Positions 1-7,397 of a DNA stretch of 62,506 nucleotides are shown here, in pieces. Location of the stretch: assembly GCF_000721175.1 (NCBI RefSeq), contig NZ_JOEZ01000043.1, positions 1 to 62,506 on the forward strand, written 5' to 3'. The notes beneath the pieces were generated by a model. The model made no database searches. It was given only the letters and a program-made list of their open reading frames with translations, and was not told the origin of the DNA. How positions within the stretch are numbered: position 1 is the first letter of the stretch; every line of letters begins with the position of its first letter. Both the position numbers and the translations under genes were made by a program. This DNA comes from Streptomyces anulatus. GTDB taxonomy: Bacteria; Actinomycetota; Actinomycetes; Streptomycetales; Streptomycetaceae.

Positions 1-16
1 CGACTCCTCCTTCTTC

Positions 17-301
17 TTAGGCGATGCCGAAGGCGCCGGCGACGAGGGTGCCGATCTTCGTGATGACCCAGGCCAGAACTCCCTGGACGCCCTCGCCGAT
101 CGGGCCGGGGATCGTGGAGGCCAGCACCGGCAGGACCGCGCCCAGGGCGAGCGTGCGGTGCTCGACCTTCCGGGTCACCAGGTCGTTGGCGAACATGAAG
201 GTGACGAACAGCGCCGGGAAGCCGGTGATGATCAGCCCGGTCCACTCGCCGACCGATGAGGTCGCCCAGGGGACACGGTTGGGGGTTTGACAGAACGTCA
301 C
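17..301 (-). CDS. Small plasmid membrane protein
   Basis: A 94-residue protein with two hydrophobic stretches (about residues 24-44 and 52-94, the latter rich in Gly/Ala/Ile) and a short basic stretch between them. It sits at the end of a minus-strand run of spread-type genes, so a role in conjugative spread is a reasonable guess but not shown. The start is uncertain. I use the GTG at 301, but the frame stays open upstream through four more in-frame GTG codons created by a 12-bp repeat, and an ATG at 196 would leave only the second half. No strong ribosome site separates these choices. Confidence 0.55.
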   Translation of the reverse strand: MTFCQTPNRVPWATSSVGEWTGLIITGFPALFVTFMFANDLVTRKVEHRTLALGAVLPVLASTIPGPIGEGVQGVLAWVITKIGTLVAGAFGIA

Positions 302-383
302 AGAGCGTCGTAACCTCGCGCGCGCCCGCACGCGCTCGTGCGCGCAGGTACGCGTGGGCGTACGGGTGAGGGTTTTTTGGGCG

Positions 384-426
384 GTCACAGGGCTTGTCAC
401 AGCTCCGGTCACAGCGGCTGTCACAG
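384..426. repeat. Four CTGTGAC repeats spaced exactly 12 bp
   Basis: GTCACAG on the plus strand begins at 384, 396, 408 and 420, with a fifth isolated copy at 297 overlapping the GTG start of the downstream gene. The exact 12-bp spacing, between two minus-strand genes, suggests a protein-binding array. Because 12 is a multiple of three, the same repeat would read as a Val-Thr tetrapeptide repeat if the downstream gene began further upstream. Confidence 0.6.
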
Positions 427-435
427 CCGGGCCGG

Positions 436-705
436 TTACTGTGCGTGGCGCTCGCGGATCTGGTCCAGCGTGCTGACCGCGTCCTCGAACGCCCTCTCGC
501 GGGCGTCCGCGGGGAGCGTGTCGAGGGCCTTGCGGAGCCGGTCGAAAGCGACCGCGGCGACCATGTCGGGGCCCTCCTGGCGGGCCTCTTCCAGGCGCCG
601 GCCCCAGTGCTCGGCACGGCGGGCCAGCTTCTCCGCGCGCTTGCGGCGCAGCGGCTTCGCCCGCTCCGGCGGGTTGTTCCACGGGGCGCCCTGGGTGCTG
701 TTCAT
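436..705 (-). CDS. Conserved-looking 89-aa plasmid protein
   Basis: This 89-residue protein starts at an ATG preceded by a near-perfect AAGGAGG site. It is basic in the first half (repeated Arg/Lys around residues 14-40) and then helical with regular Leu/Ala spacing, resembling a short alpha-helical DNA- or protein-binding module. No catalytic motif is visible. It lies between the DUF2637 protein and the small membrane protein on the same strand and is probably co-transcribed with them. Function unknown. Confidence 0.7.
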   Translation of the reverse strand: MNSTQGAPWNNPPERAKPLRRKRAEKLARRAEHWGRRLEEARQEGPDMVAAVAFDRLRKALDTLPADARERAFEDAVSTLDQIRERHAQ

Positions 706-837
706 GTGTTCTCACCTCCTTCTCGCGGGCTGGGGTGGCAGGGTGGGACCGGCGCTTCGGCGCCTTCACCGAGCTCCCGGGGCGCTGTCTTCGTCCCGGG
801 GGCCGGTGGAACCGTCGAAACAGGTCGTTTGTGCAGG

Positions 838-2619
838 TCACACCGTCAGGCGGTAGCCGTCGGCGATGAGGATCGCGGCTTCCTGGCGGTACTTGGACGC
901 GGTGTCGGTGGAGGACACATCGCACTCGCGCTGGACGTCGGCGATCGAGACCAGCTCGTTCAGCTCGTACTGCACGTCCTCCAGGGCCAAGCCGTCGTGG
1001 AAGATCCCGGCGGTGAGGGCCATCCGTGCGACCTTGCGCACGGAGCGCTCGCGCGGGTGGAGCTTGGCCTCGTCCTCGATTTCGACCGCGCGCCGCTCGA
1101 TTTCGGCAGCGGCCCGCCGCGTTTCGGCAGCAGCCTTCTCCGCTTCGGCAGCAGCCTTGCGGGCGACCTCCACACCGGCTTCGGCGCGCGCCGTCCGCTC
1201 GATCTCCTCGGCCTCCTTCCGCGCCGTTTCGGCAGCGGCCCGACGCGTTTCGGCAGCAGCCACTTCGATTTCGGCAGCGGCCCGGTCGGCTTCGGCCGTG
1301 GCCTTGCGGGCTTCGGCGATGGCCTGGGTCTCGACCGCCTGCGCTTCGGCGGCGGCGACCCGGTCGGCCTCCGCCGCCTCCTTCCGCTTCTGCGCCGCCT
1401 GCCGTTCCAGCTCGGCCGTACGGAGGTCGGCGTCGGCCGTTGCCTCGCGGGCTTCGGCCTCCTGGCGCTCGGCCTCGGCCCGGCGGGTGCGGGCCTCGGC
1501 CTGGACCGCCGTCTCCAGCGCCGCCTCGTCCCGCTCGACGGCCTTCTCGGCGGCGCTGATCTGTGCCTTGGAGTGCGCGCGGGCCATCCCCTTCTCGCCC
1601 TCCACCCGGGCCCGGACCGATTCGAGCTTGCCGTCGGCTTCCAGGCGCTCGGCCTCGGCCAGCTTCTCGGCGAGCTCCTGGCGCGTCGTCGCTTCCAGGC
1701 GCCGCTGCTCGGCCTCCTCCTTCCGTGCGTCCGCTGCGGCTTCCTGCTGGTCAGGCATGGCGAGGGCCTCGCTGACGGTGTAGCCGTAGGGCGCCATCTT
1801 CATCGGCAGCCGCTCATCGTCGGTGGCCTTGGACAGGTCACCCTTGTACTTGCGCTTGAGCCACTGCTCGTACGCCAGGAGGTCCTGCTCACGGCGGACC
1901 ATCTCCGGGTAGGAGGCCACCCCCCACAGCCGCATCCGCCGGTAGATCCGGGGAGTCGCGACCGGTGCCAGCACCCAGCGGATCAGCGGGATCGCATCGC
2001 GTCCCTCCCGGTCGGGGCGCACGATCCGGTCGATCGCGTCCCGGCCGACCTCCACGATCATGATGAACAGGACCGGGACGACGCCGTGCGCGAACGCGGC
2101 AACGTAGTCCAGCAGCGCCCACTGCTTGTCCTTGGGAGTGGCAGAGGCCGCGTTCAGGACGACAGTTGCGCTGGTCAGGAGCCATACCGGGTAGCGGACC
2201 CAGGTGATGGGGCGCTTGAGCCAGGCCATCAGCAGGTCGACCGCGATCATCACCATGATCCCGACGTCGACACCGACCGCGAACAGCTGGCCCTTTTCCA
2301 GCGACCCGAAGCGGAGCTCCTTGTGCGCGAAGCTCGCGACGTGCGCGAACGACAGGTAGAGGCCGATGCCGGCGAGGATCAGCGCGAAGGCCACGATCCC
2401 GCCGACGGCCAGCTTCTGCATACCCGTCAGCGGGCCGCGCGGGACGGCGGGAGCGGTCTCGTCCGGATTCCGCTTCTGCGTCTCCGAAACGAAATCCGGT
2501 GTCTCCGAAACGATGCCGGGTGTTGCCGAAACGGCGGCCGGTGTCTCCGAAACGACAGTCGGTGCGGGCGAAACGGGGTCGGGTGCGGCCGCGGTCTGCG
2601 GCCACTCGGTAATCGTCAT
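838..2619 (-). CDS. DUF2637 four-helix protein, Spd-type plasmid spread family
   Basis: 593 residues. Residues 13-47 are five heptapeptide repeats of the type P-x-x-V-S-E-T. Four hydrophobic helices follow (about 69-91, 111-133, 143-160, 170-193), the DUF2637 arrangement seen in Streptomyces plasmid spread proteins. Next comes a long Ala/Glu/Arg-rich segment (about 290-520) that reads as a coiled coil, and a C-terminal region (about 535-593) resembling a winged-helix or HTH tail. The start ATG has GGAGG six bases upstream. Family knowledge links such proteins to intramycelial plasmid spread together with a TraB-type translocase, which is not in this window. The heptapeptide DNA forms part of the phased CCGAAACG array. 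Confidence 0.75.
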   Translation of the reverse strand: MTITEWPQTAAAPDPVSPAPTVVSETPAAVSATPGIVSETPDFVSETQKRNPDETAPAVPRGPLTGMQKLAVGGIVAFALILAGIGLYLSFAHVASFAHKELRFGSLEKGQLFAVGVDVGIMVMIAVDLLMAWLKRPITWVRYPVWLLTSATVVLNAASATPKDKQWALLDYVAAFAHGVVPVLFIMIVEVGRDAIDRIVRPDREGRDAIPLIRWVLAPVATPRIYRRMRLWGVASYPEMVRREQDLLAYEQWLKRKYKGDLSKATDDERLPMKMAPYGYTVSEALAMPDQQEAAADARKEEAEQRRLEATTRQELAEKLAEAERLEADGKLESVRARVEGEKGMARAHSKAQISAAEKAVERDEAALETAVQAEARTRRAEAERQEAEAREATADADLRTAELERQAAQKRKEAAEADRVAAAEAQAVETQAIAEARKATAEADRAAAEIEVAAAETRRAAAETARKEAEEIERTARAEAGVEVARKAAAEAEKAAAETRRAAAEIERRAVEIEDEAKLHPRERSVRKVARMALTAGIFHDGLALEDVQYELNELVSIADVQRECDVSSTDTASKYRQEAAILIADGYRLTV

Positions 2620-2871
2620 GAGGGCCTCCGGAATGAGGGATTCAGGGCGTGAACGAAACGGGAGGCGCTGCCCCCGAAACGCGGGCGGCTGCCCCCGAAA
2701 CGGGGTGGGATGGAACCGAAACAGGGGCCGTGCGGCTCACCGGCCGCAGCCCGGAGTTCCGTCTCCGCCGGGTCCAGCGCGGCGGGAACACCGGTGCCCG
2801 GAGGCGGGCGGCCGGTGCTCCCGAAACGCTGTCGGGCGGAGGCGAAACGCAGAGTGCGTGGGGACGAAACG
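2484..2871. repeat. CCGAAACG array phased at 21 bp
   Basis: CCGAAACG or one-mismatch versions begin at 2484, 2505, 2526, 2547 and 2568, then at 2653, 2674, 2695 and 2716, then at 2821, 2842 and 2864. Nearly all steps inside and between the last two groups are 21 bp or a multiple. The first group lies inside the start of the DUF2637 gene, where 21 bp equals seven codons. The second and third lie in its untranslated leader, so coding constraint alone cannot explain the period. Two helical turns per step would place all sites on one DNA face. Candidates are a repressor array, a partition site, or TraB-type recognition repeats (clt). Confidence 0.8.
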
Positions 2872-2896
2872 CGGGGCGGCTCGGATACCGAGAGGG

Positions 2897-3262
2897 TCAG
2901 GCCGGCCGCGAGGCGCCGGTCGCCATCGCCGCGTGGAGCGCGGCCGTGTTGGTCTTGCCGCTGCGGGTCGTGCCCCCGATGAACGTGCCGGTGTCCGTGA
3001 ACCGGAGGAGCAGGGCCCCGTCGACGCTGTCGGTGGGCCGGTGCGGGGCAACGACCTGGCCGTCGGGGAGCAGCGCTCCGGTGTCCTCCCAGAGCAGCAA
3101 CGCGTTGCACAAAAGGCTCCAGCCCTGCTCCGGGCGGGCAGCCACCACCTTCGCGGCCTCCCGGTCGGGGCTGTCGGCGCTCGGGCACCTGGGGGTGTGC
3201 TGGCACAGCGAGTCCGGCAGCACCGTGGTGGTGGTCGGGGTGGTGGGGTGGCTGCTTTCCAT
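2897..3262 (-). CDS. DUF5999 family protein with extended C-terminus
   Basis: 121 residues. Residues 20-75 match the DUF5999 pattern I know from Streptomyces: Cys-Gln-His, Pro-rich, then PEQGWSLLCN and an acidic stretch ending at PHRP. The remaining 45 residues include GTFIGGTTRSGKTN, which fits a GxxxxGKT P-loop pattern but is too short to be an ATPase and may be chance or a fusion scar. The ATG has GAGGAG upstream. It lies directly upstream of the CCGAAACG array and the DUF2637 gene. Biochemical function unknown. Confidence 0.7.
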   Translation of the reverse strand: MESSHPTTPTTTTVLPDSLCQHTPRCPSADSPDREAAKVVAARPEQGWSLLCNALLLWEDTGALLPDGQVVAPHRPTDSVDGALLLRFTDTGTFIGGTTRSGKTNTAALHAAMATGASRPA

Positions 3263-3407
3263 GGGGCTCTCCTCGAGGAGGGAAGCGGTCCCGGGAGTGT
3301 CCCGGGCTGGAGGCGTGCGAAAGGGCCGGCGGCCCGTGGTGCGGGCGGCCGGTGCGAGCGTTCAGCGTGGGGCGGGAGAGGAGTTGGGATCCTGTCCCGT
3401 GGTGCGG

Positions 3408-3587
3408 TCAGGCGCGCTTCGTCTTCTGCTGGGCGAGGTAGTCGTCCTGGAGCCGGACGAGCTCGCCGTACAGGCGGCGGCCGGTGGTGCAGCGGCGGTC
3501 CGGCGAGCACGTGGTGCAGGTGGCGTCGTGCTGCCGGACCGCCGCTGCGGCGTCCATGTAGAGGTCGTACAGGCTGCGCTTCGTCAC
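3408..3587 (-). CDS. 59-aa Cys-containing protein coupled to the WhiB-like gene
   Basis: Starts at a GTG that overlaps the TGA of the WhiB-like gene (GTGA), so translation is probably coupled. The 59 residues contain TCTTCSPDRRCTTG, a compact cluster of four Cys that could bind metal, flanked by helical segments. No family recognised. Confidence 0.6.
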   Translation of the reverse strand: MTKRSLYDLYMDAAAAVRQHDATCTTCSPDRRCTTGRRLYGELVRLQDDYLAQQKTKRA

Positions 3588-3904
3588 GCGGCGGCCCGCT
3601 GCTCCTTGAGGCGGAGGCGAGCGGCCCGCCGGTGGATCCGGCGCCGGTCTTCCTCGTCGGTGCCGCCCCACACGCCGTGGTCCTGGCCGGACTCCAGCGC
3701 CCAGTCCAGGCAGGCCTCCATGACCGGGCAGGTACGGCACACGGCCTTGGCTTCCTCGGCCTGGGCGATGGCCGGGCCGGTGGTGCCGATAGGGAAGAAA
3801 AGGTCGGGGTCCTCGTCCCGGCACACCGCGCTGACCCGCCAGTTGGTGTTGACCGGCAGGTTCGCGGAGGGCGCGTAGACGGCGTTGACGATGGTGCTCT
3901 GCAT
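3584..3904 (-). CDS. WhiB-like (Wbl) iron-sulfur regulator
   Basis: 106 residues with the four Wbl cysteines at 28, 56, 59 and 65 (CxxC and CX5C spacing preserved), the GVWGG turn at 77-81 and a basic C-terminal tail (RRRIHRRAARLRLK) for DNA contact. Wbl proteins bind a [4Fe-4S] cluster and act with the principal sigma factor. Plasmid-borne copies are common in Streptomyces and usually sit among regulatory or transfer genes. The ATG at 3904 overlaps the upstream gene's TGA. Longer readings in the same frame have no ribosome site and low-complexity N-termini, so I chose this start. Confidence 0.92.
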   Translation of the reverse strand: MQSTIVNAVYAPSANLPVNTNWRVSAVCRDEDPDLFFPIGTTGPAIAQAEEAKAVCRTCPVMEACLDWALESGQDHGVWGGTDEEDRRRIHRRAARLRLKEQRAAA

Positions 3905-4134
3905 CAAGGGCTCCGGAGGGTGTGTGCGGAGCAGGCCGGGGAGTTGGCTCCCGGGCTGCTCACGGTGTTGGCGGGGTGGATGTCCGTCACGCGGTGGCCG
4001 GCCTCCCACGCCCTGGCGGCCGTCGTGGAGGCGGCCGCCAGGAGCGCGAGGGTGAGCGGGTGGGCCAGGCCGTGCGCGGTGAGGGCCCGGACCGCGAGGT
4101 GCTGCGCGGTCCGGGCGGCGCGTATGAGCGGCAC
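3904..4134 (-). CDS. 76-aa hypothetical protein
   Basis: GTG start at 4134, immediately after the stop of the next upstream gene (4135). Its TGA overlaps the ATG of the WhiB-like gene, so it belongs to a tightly coupled operon. Ala/Leu-rich, with one weak hydrophobic stretch near residues 24-42. No recognisable family. Confidence 0.5.
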   Translation of the reverse strand: MPLIRAARTAQHLAVRALTAHGLAHPLTLALLAAASTTAARAWEAGHRVTDIHPANTVSSPGANSPACSAHTLRSP

Positions 4135-4551
4135 CTACTTCGGGCGAGACTCGCTGCGCTTGTTGGCCTCGCCAACCTTGCGCGAGAGGTCCTCGCGCTC
4201 CTGCTGGTCGGAGAGGTCCTTGCACTCCGGCCTGGTCGCGGTGACGGCGGGCGGGCAGTCGTGCCCGCCGCAGTTCCACCGCAAGCAGAGCGGGCACTGG
4301 CCCATCACCGGCCGGTGCAGGATCAGCACCGGCTGACGGTCGTAGCCGGGGGCCATTTCCTGGAGCGTGCGCCGCGCCCGGCGGCCTGCCCCGGCGGCAC
4401 GGTCGTCGCCGTCATCCACGAGCTGCTGCACGAGCTGGCGGAACTGTTCGGTCTCGTCGCGCTCCGGTCCGCGGTTGTTGTCGTCCTCGGTCATGTCGTC
4501 GTAGATACCGAACGACGGAGTCGGGATCGTGCGTGTCATGCTGAGCTGCAT
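4135..4551 (-). CDS. 138-aa hypothetical protein with Cys/His cluster
   Basis: The start ATG at 4551 has GGAGG with correct spacing; an upstream in-frame ATG at 4599 has none. The N-terminal third is acidic (DDMTEDDNN, DETEQFRQLVQQLVDDGDD). The middle holds GQCPLCLRWNCGGHDCPP, four Cys plus a His, which could form a zinc knuckle. The C-terminus is charged and helical. The gene leads into the coupled 76-aa and WhiB-like genes. Function unknown. Confidence 0.6.
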   Translation of the reverse strand: MQLSMTRTIPTPSFGIYDDMTEDDNNRGPERDETEQFRQLVQQLVDDGDDRAAGAGRRARRTLQEMAPGYDRQPVLILHRPVMGQCPLCLRWNCGGHDCPPAVTATRPECKDLSDQQEREDLSRKVGEANKRSESRPK

Positions 4552-4648
4552 CAGGTCCTCCGATTCAGGTCCTGGACAGTCCGAGGGCCGTAATCCCAAG
4601 GGCTGTCGCGATCACTCCCCATTTGGGGAGTCGACTGCGTCGAGCAGC

Positions 4649-4690
4649 CGAGGCCCCGGCCGACCCTGTGATGGGTCGGCCGGGGCCTCG
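4649..4690 (-). terminator. Strong hairpin terminator
   Basis: An 18-bp GC-rich perfect stem (arms 4649-4666 and 4673-4690) with a six-base loop lies just downstream of the 264-aa gene and ahead of the 138-aa gene, separating two transcription units. Confidence 0.75.
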
Positions 4691-4706
4691 GTCGTTCGTC
4701 GCAAGG

Positions 4707-5501
4707 TCAGGCGGGCAGAGTCGCCGTGGTCTTCCGCTGCGCGTACTGCATGCCCAGCTCGGCCTGCCGCCGGTCGAAGGCCTCGAAGTCGTACGGCTCC
4801 GTCGGCACGCTGGGGGCCTCGGCCTGGGCGGGCGCCTCGGGCCGGGCGGGAGGAACGGGAACGACCGCACGGCGGGTGTCGGCATCCTGCACCGCCGGGA
4901 GTACGGCGGCCCACCCGGCCTCACGCTTCGGAGCGGCCGCGCGACCGCCCCGCTGGCGCTCCTGGTGCTTCAGCTGCTCGCGGGCGATCGTGCAGGACGC
5001 CTGGGTCTCAGCGGCGCGGACCTCTAGGGCGCGGCCCGTCTCGCACCGTCCGCCAGCCGTGCAGCAGGAGCAGGCGGCACGGTGCTGGTCGACGGCGTGG
5101 CGAGCGCGCTGCAGCAGCGGGAGCAGGCGGTGCAGGGTCGGCGTGCCCTGCAGTCCCCGGTCAGCGAGGCGGTAGATCGGGGTGGGCGGCTGCGCCAGCG
5201 GCTTGTAGTGCTGGCGGGCGGAGCGGCGGCCTGTCGCCGTGCTGTCGGCGGCGAGCATCCTCTCGCCCCACTGCTCGACGCTGATGTCCATGTCGATCAG
5301 CTGCGCGCTGCCGGGGCAGCGGGGAGCGCGGCCGCCGCGGACCTCGCGGTCCAGGTGGTGGGTTTTGATCATCTTGCGGTAGAGCGGGTGCCACGAGTCG
5401 CAGTCGGGACAGACGATCGACTGGCGCTCGCCCTCGCGGAGGTTGAGGTTCTGGGGCGGGATCTCGCTCGCCTTGAGGGCAGGCCGACGGCTGGGACGCA
5501 T
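4707..5501 (-). CDS. 264-aa Cys-containing plasmid protein
   Basis: ATG at 5501 with AGGGAG upstream. Residues about 25-75 contain CPDCDSWHPLYRKMIKTHH followed by a CPGS motif, a likely zinc-binding unit. A second Cys cluster (ACSCCTAGGRCETG) is near residue 150. The rest is charged and probably helical. The frame stays open upstream to 5756, but without a ribosome site. A hairpin terminator follows. No family identified; plasmid regulatory or transfer accessory protein is a guess. Confidence 0.6.
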   Translation of the reverse strand: MRPSRRPALKASEIPPQNLNLREGERQSIVCPDCDSWHPLYRKMIKTHHLDREVRGGRAPRCPGSAQLIDMDISVEQWGERMLAADSTATGRRSARQHYKPLAQPPTPIYRLADRGLQGTPTLHRLLPLLQRARHAVDQHRAACSCCTAGGRCETGRALEVRAAETQASCTIAREQLKHQERQRGGRAAAPKREAGWAAVLPAVQDADTRRAVVPVPPARPEAPAQAEAPSVPTEPYDFEAFDRRQAELGMQYAQRKTTATLPA

Positions 5502-5789
5502 CAGGAACTCCCTGGTCAACAAGAAAGAAGCTCGGGTCCGGACTTGGTTGCGTTCTCCGCCCGCCACGGGCGTACGAGGGGCCGTGGAGAGGGGGCAGCG
5601 CAACTGCTGTGGGTGGTGCGCGCAAAGGGCCGGCACGGGGACCTCGTCGTTCGTCACCCGGCATCCCGCCAGTTGAGGCGGGCATCCACATAGCTCTCTG
5701 CGGTAGTGCTCTTCGGTTGTGGGTGGTGCAGGGGACCGAGGTTCCGGCTCCCTCATCCGGCCGCGTGCTAGACGGCGTCCGGGTGGGGG
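5502..5789. other. Gap with no confident gene
   Basis: About 290 bp between the 264-aa gene and the terminator at 5790. The minus-strand frame of the 264-aa gene is open here but no convincing start or family is visible. Probably leader and promoter sequence. Confidence 0.4.
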
Positions 5790-5813
5790 AGCCGGGTCCG
5801 TGAAGACCCGGCT
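5790..5813 (-). terminator. Hairpin terminator
   Basis: Nine-base arms AGCCGGGTC and GACCCGGCT around a six-base loop, directly after the stop of the 127-aa gene. Confidence 0.65.
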
Positions 5814-5817
5814 GGAG

Positions 5818-6201
5818 CTAGGCCGCGAGCGGCATGGGCTCCGTGGCGGTGACGGGCGGCGTGATGCGCAGCTGCTCGGCGTAGGGGAGAAGGACGTCGA
5901 CCAGGCGCTCGCGCACCAACTCGGTGGTGGTCGGATCGACGGCGACGATGTCGCGGGCGGCGAGCATGCGGTTCTCGCGGGCCTCGATCGCGGCGATGGC
6001 GGCGGTGATGTCCAGGCCGTCCAGCCGCTCGTGGGGGAGGGGGCCGGCCTCGTACATCTCCAGCGGTGTACCGAAGGCGACGTCCAGGTCGAGGTCGGCG
6101 AAGTCGGGGAGCGGCACTTCGACGGCCTCCAGGAGCGCGAGCGTCTCCGCGTCGAAGGTCTCGGTGGTAAGGCTGGCGGCGGGGCGGCTGGTGGTGTTCA
6201 T
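5818..6201 (-). CDS. 127-aa acidic hypothetical protein divergent from gntR
   Basis: 127 residues, ATG start with AGGGAG ten bases upstream. Acidic in the first half (PDFADLDLDVAF), helical afterwards, no Cys or catalytic signature. Transcribed away from the GntR/HutC regulator across a 260-bp interval carrying inverted TCGTTAACGA-type sites, so it is probably controlled by that regulator. Own terminator at 5790. Confidence 0.6.
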   Translation of the reverse strand: MNTTSRPAASLTTETFDAETLALLEAVEVPLPDFADLDLDVAFGTPLEMYEAGPLPHERLDGLDITAAIAAIEARENRMLAARDIVAVDPTTTELVRERLVDVLLPYAEQLRITPPVTATEPMPLAA

Positions 6202-6293
6202 GAGGTGGTGCTCCCTTCGGAGGTGCTGAGCTCGGGAGGCGTCCCGATGGCGTGTGGGCAGGGCGAAGCAGCACCTCTTCGGCGCCCGCCCCG

Positions 6294-6450
6294 ACCTCGT
6301 TACCGAGGTTCGGTGCGTCTTCAGTACACCTATCCTCGTTAACGATGTCAAGAAGTACGTTAACGAGGTACGCTCGCCCGGTGGCTGCCTCACACACCGG
6401 GGTGCCCTGCCGGTTCCTCGATAGCCAGCGGCCGTAGGATCGCTAACGAG
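6294..6450. promoter_or_regulatory. Operator cluster of TCGTTAACGA type
   Basis: ACCTCG-TTAC-CGAGGT at 6294-6309, TCGTTAACGA at 6337-6346, CGTTAACGAG at 6358-6367 and CGCTAACGAG at 6441-6450, the last ending 12 bp before the GntR start. All share a CG-TTAACG-AGG core. Such palindromes near a divergent gntR gene are typical autoregulatory operators of KorSA-type plasmid regulators. Confidence 0.7.
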
Positions 6451-6462
6451 GTAGGGAGATGC

Positions 6463-7215
6463 ATGGCGAAGGACACGGGCGAACAGCGGCCCAAGTACCA
6501 GCGGATTGCCGACGACCTGAAAGCGGCGATCGAGTCCGGCGCGTACGGCCCCGGCGATCGGCTGCCGGGGGAGAGCGCACTTGCCGCCAAGTACGAGGTC
6601 GCTGTGCTTACCGCCCGCCAGGCGCTGAAGATCCTGCGGATCGAAGGCTTGGTGGAGACGAAGAAGGGTGCCGGCGCTCGAGTCATCGAGTTCCGCCCGA
6701 TCCGGCGTCACGGCATCCAGCGGCTCGCACGCGAGCAGTGGGGCGCTGGCAAGTCCATCTGGTCCGCCGACGAGGAACGCCCGGTCACGATCGATGTCCG
6801 CGTGGACACCGTGGCCGCGCCCGCACACATCGCCCGAATGCTGGACATTGAGGAGGGCGAACTCCTCTGCGCTCGGTCCCGACGCTTCGTGCTGGCTGAC
6901 AGGCCCGTCATGCTCGCTACCTCGTACCTGCCTCTCAGCCTGGCCGAAGGCACAGCGATCATGCGCGTAGACACCGGCGAGGGCGGCACGTACGCCCGGC
7001 TCGCTGAGCTCGGGCACGCGCCCGCTCACTTCCGCGAAGAGATCCGGTGCCGCCTGCCCATCGCTGGGGAGGCCAAAGGGCTGGCCATGCCCCTGGAGCG
7101 TCCGGTCATCAAGCTGTGTCGCACCGCCTTCGACGCCGGGCTTGAGGCCGTCGAAGTGAACGAGATGACCATGGACAGCGCGGCCTACGTGCTGGAGTAC
7201 GCGTTCGATGCCTAA
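6463..7215 (+). CDS. GntR/HutC-family transcriptional regulator
   Basis: 250 residues. Residues 9-75 are a GntR winged helix (PKYQRIADDLKAAIESG, GDRLPGESALAAKYEV, LVETKKGAGARV). Residues about 90-245 fit the UTRA effector-binding fold of the HutC subfamily. ATG at 6463 follows a good purine-rich ribosome site. Streptomyces plasmids use this subfamily (KorSA and relatives) to repress transfer and spread genes, which would fit the adjacent minus-strand cluster. Palindromic sites upstream suggest autoregulation and control of the divergent 127-aa gene. Confidence 0.88.
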   Translation: MAKDTGEQRPKYQRIADDLKAAIESGAYGPGDRLPGESALAAKYEVAVLTARQALKILRIEGLVETKKGAGARVIEFRPIRRHGIQRLAREQWGAGKSIWSADEERPVTIDVRVDTVAAPAHIARMLDIEEGELLCARSRRFVLADRPVMLATSYLPLSLAEGTAIMRVDTGEGGTYARLAELGHAPAHFREEIRCRLPIAGEAKGLAMPLERPVIKLCRTAFDAGLEAVEVNEMTMDSAAYVLEYAFDA

Positions 7216-7397
7216 GCGGCTCAGCTCGTCCATGTCGTGCCCCCTGATGACTGGTCGTCTTGTGGGGGCCATCACACTCGCGAGCGCCGCTCCGCAACAT
7301 CACAAAGCCTTGTCGAAGCTCGTGCACACCCGTGTTCACGGGTTTTCAACATCTACGTACACATGGGATTTGGAGCGTGAGCTCTAGGCTCGCGGCC

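Noticed and set aside
394..2652. A 752-codon plus-strand open frame opposite the DUF2637 gene
   Set aside because: High-GC antisense shadow: repetitive Gly/Leu/Arg-rich translation, no ribosome site, while the opposite strand has membrane helices and a good start.
2897..3262. TraB/FtsK ATPase based on the GGTTRSGKT motif
   Set aside because: The protein is 121 residues and the motif lies near its end, leaving no room for an ATPase fold.
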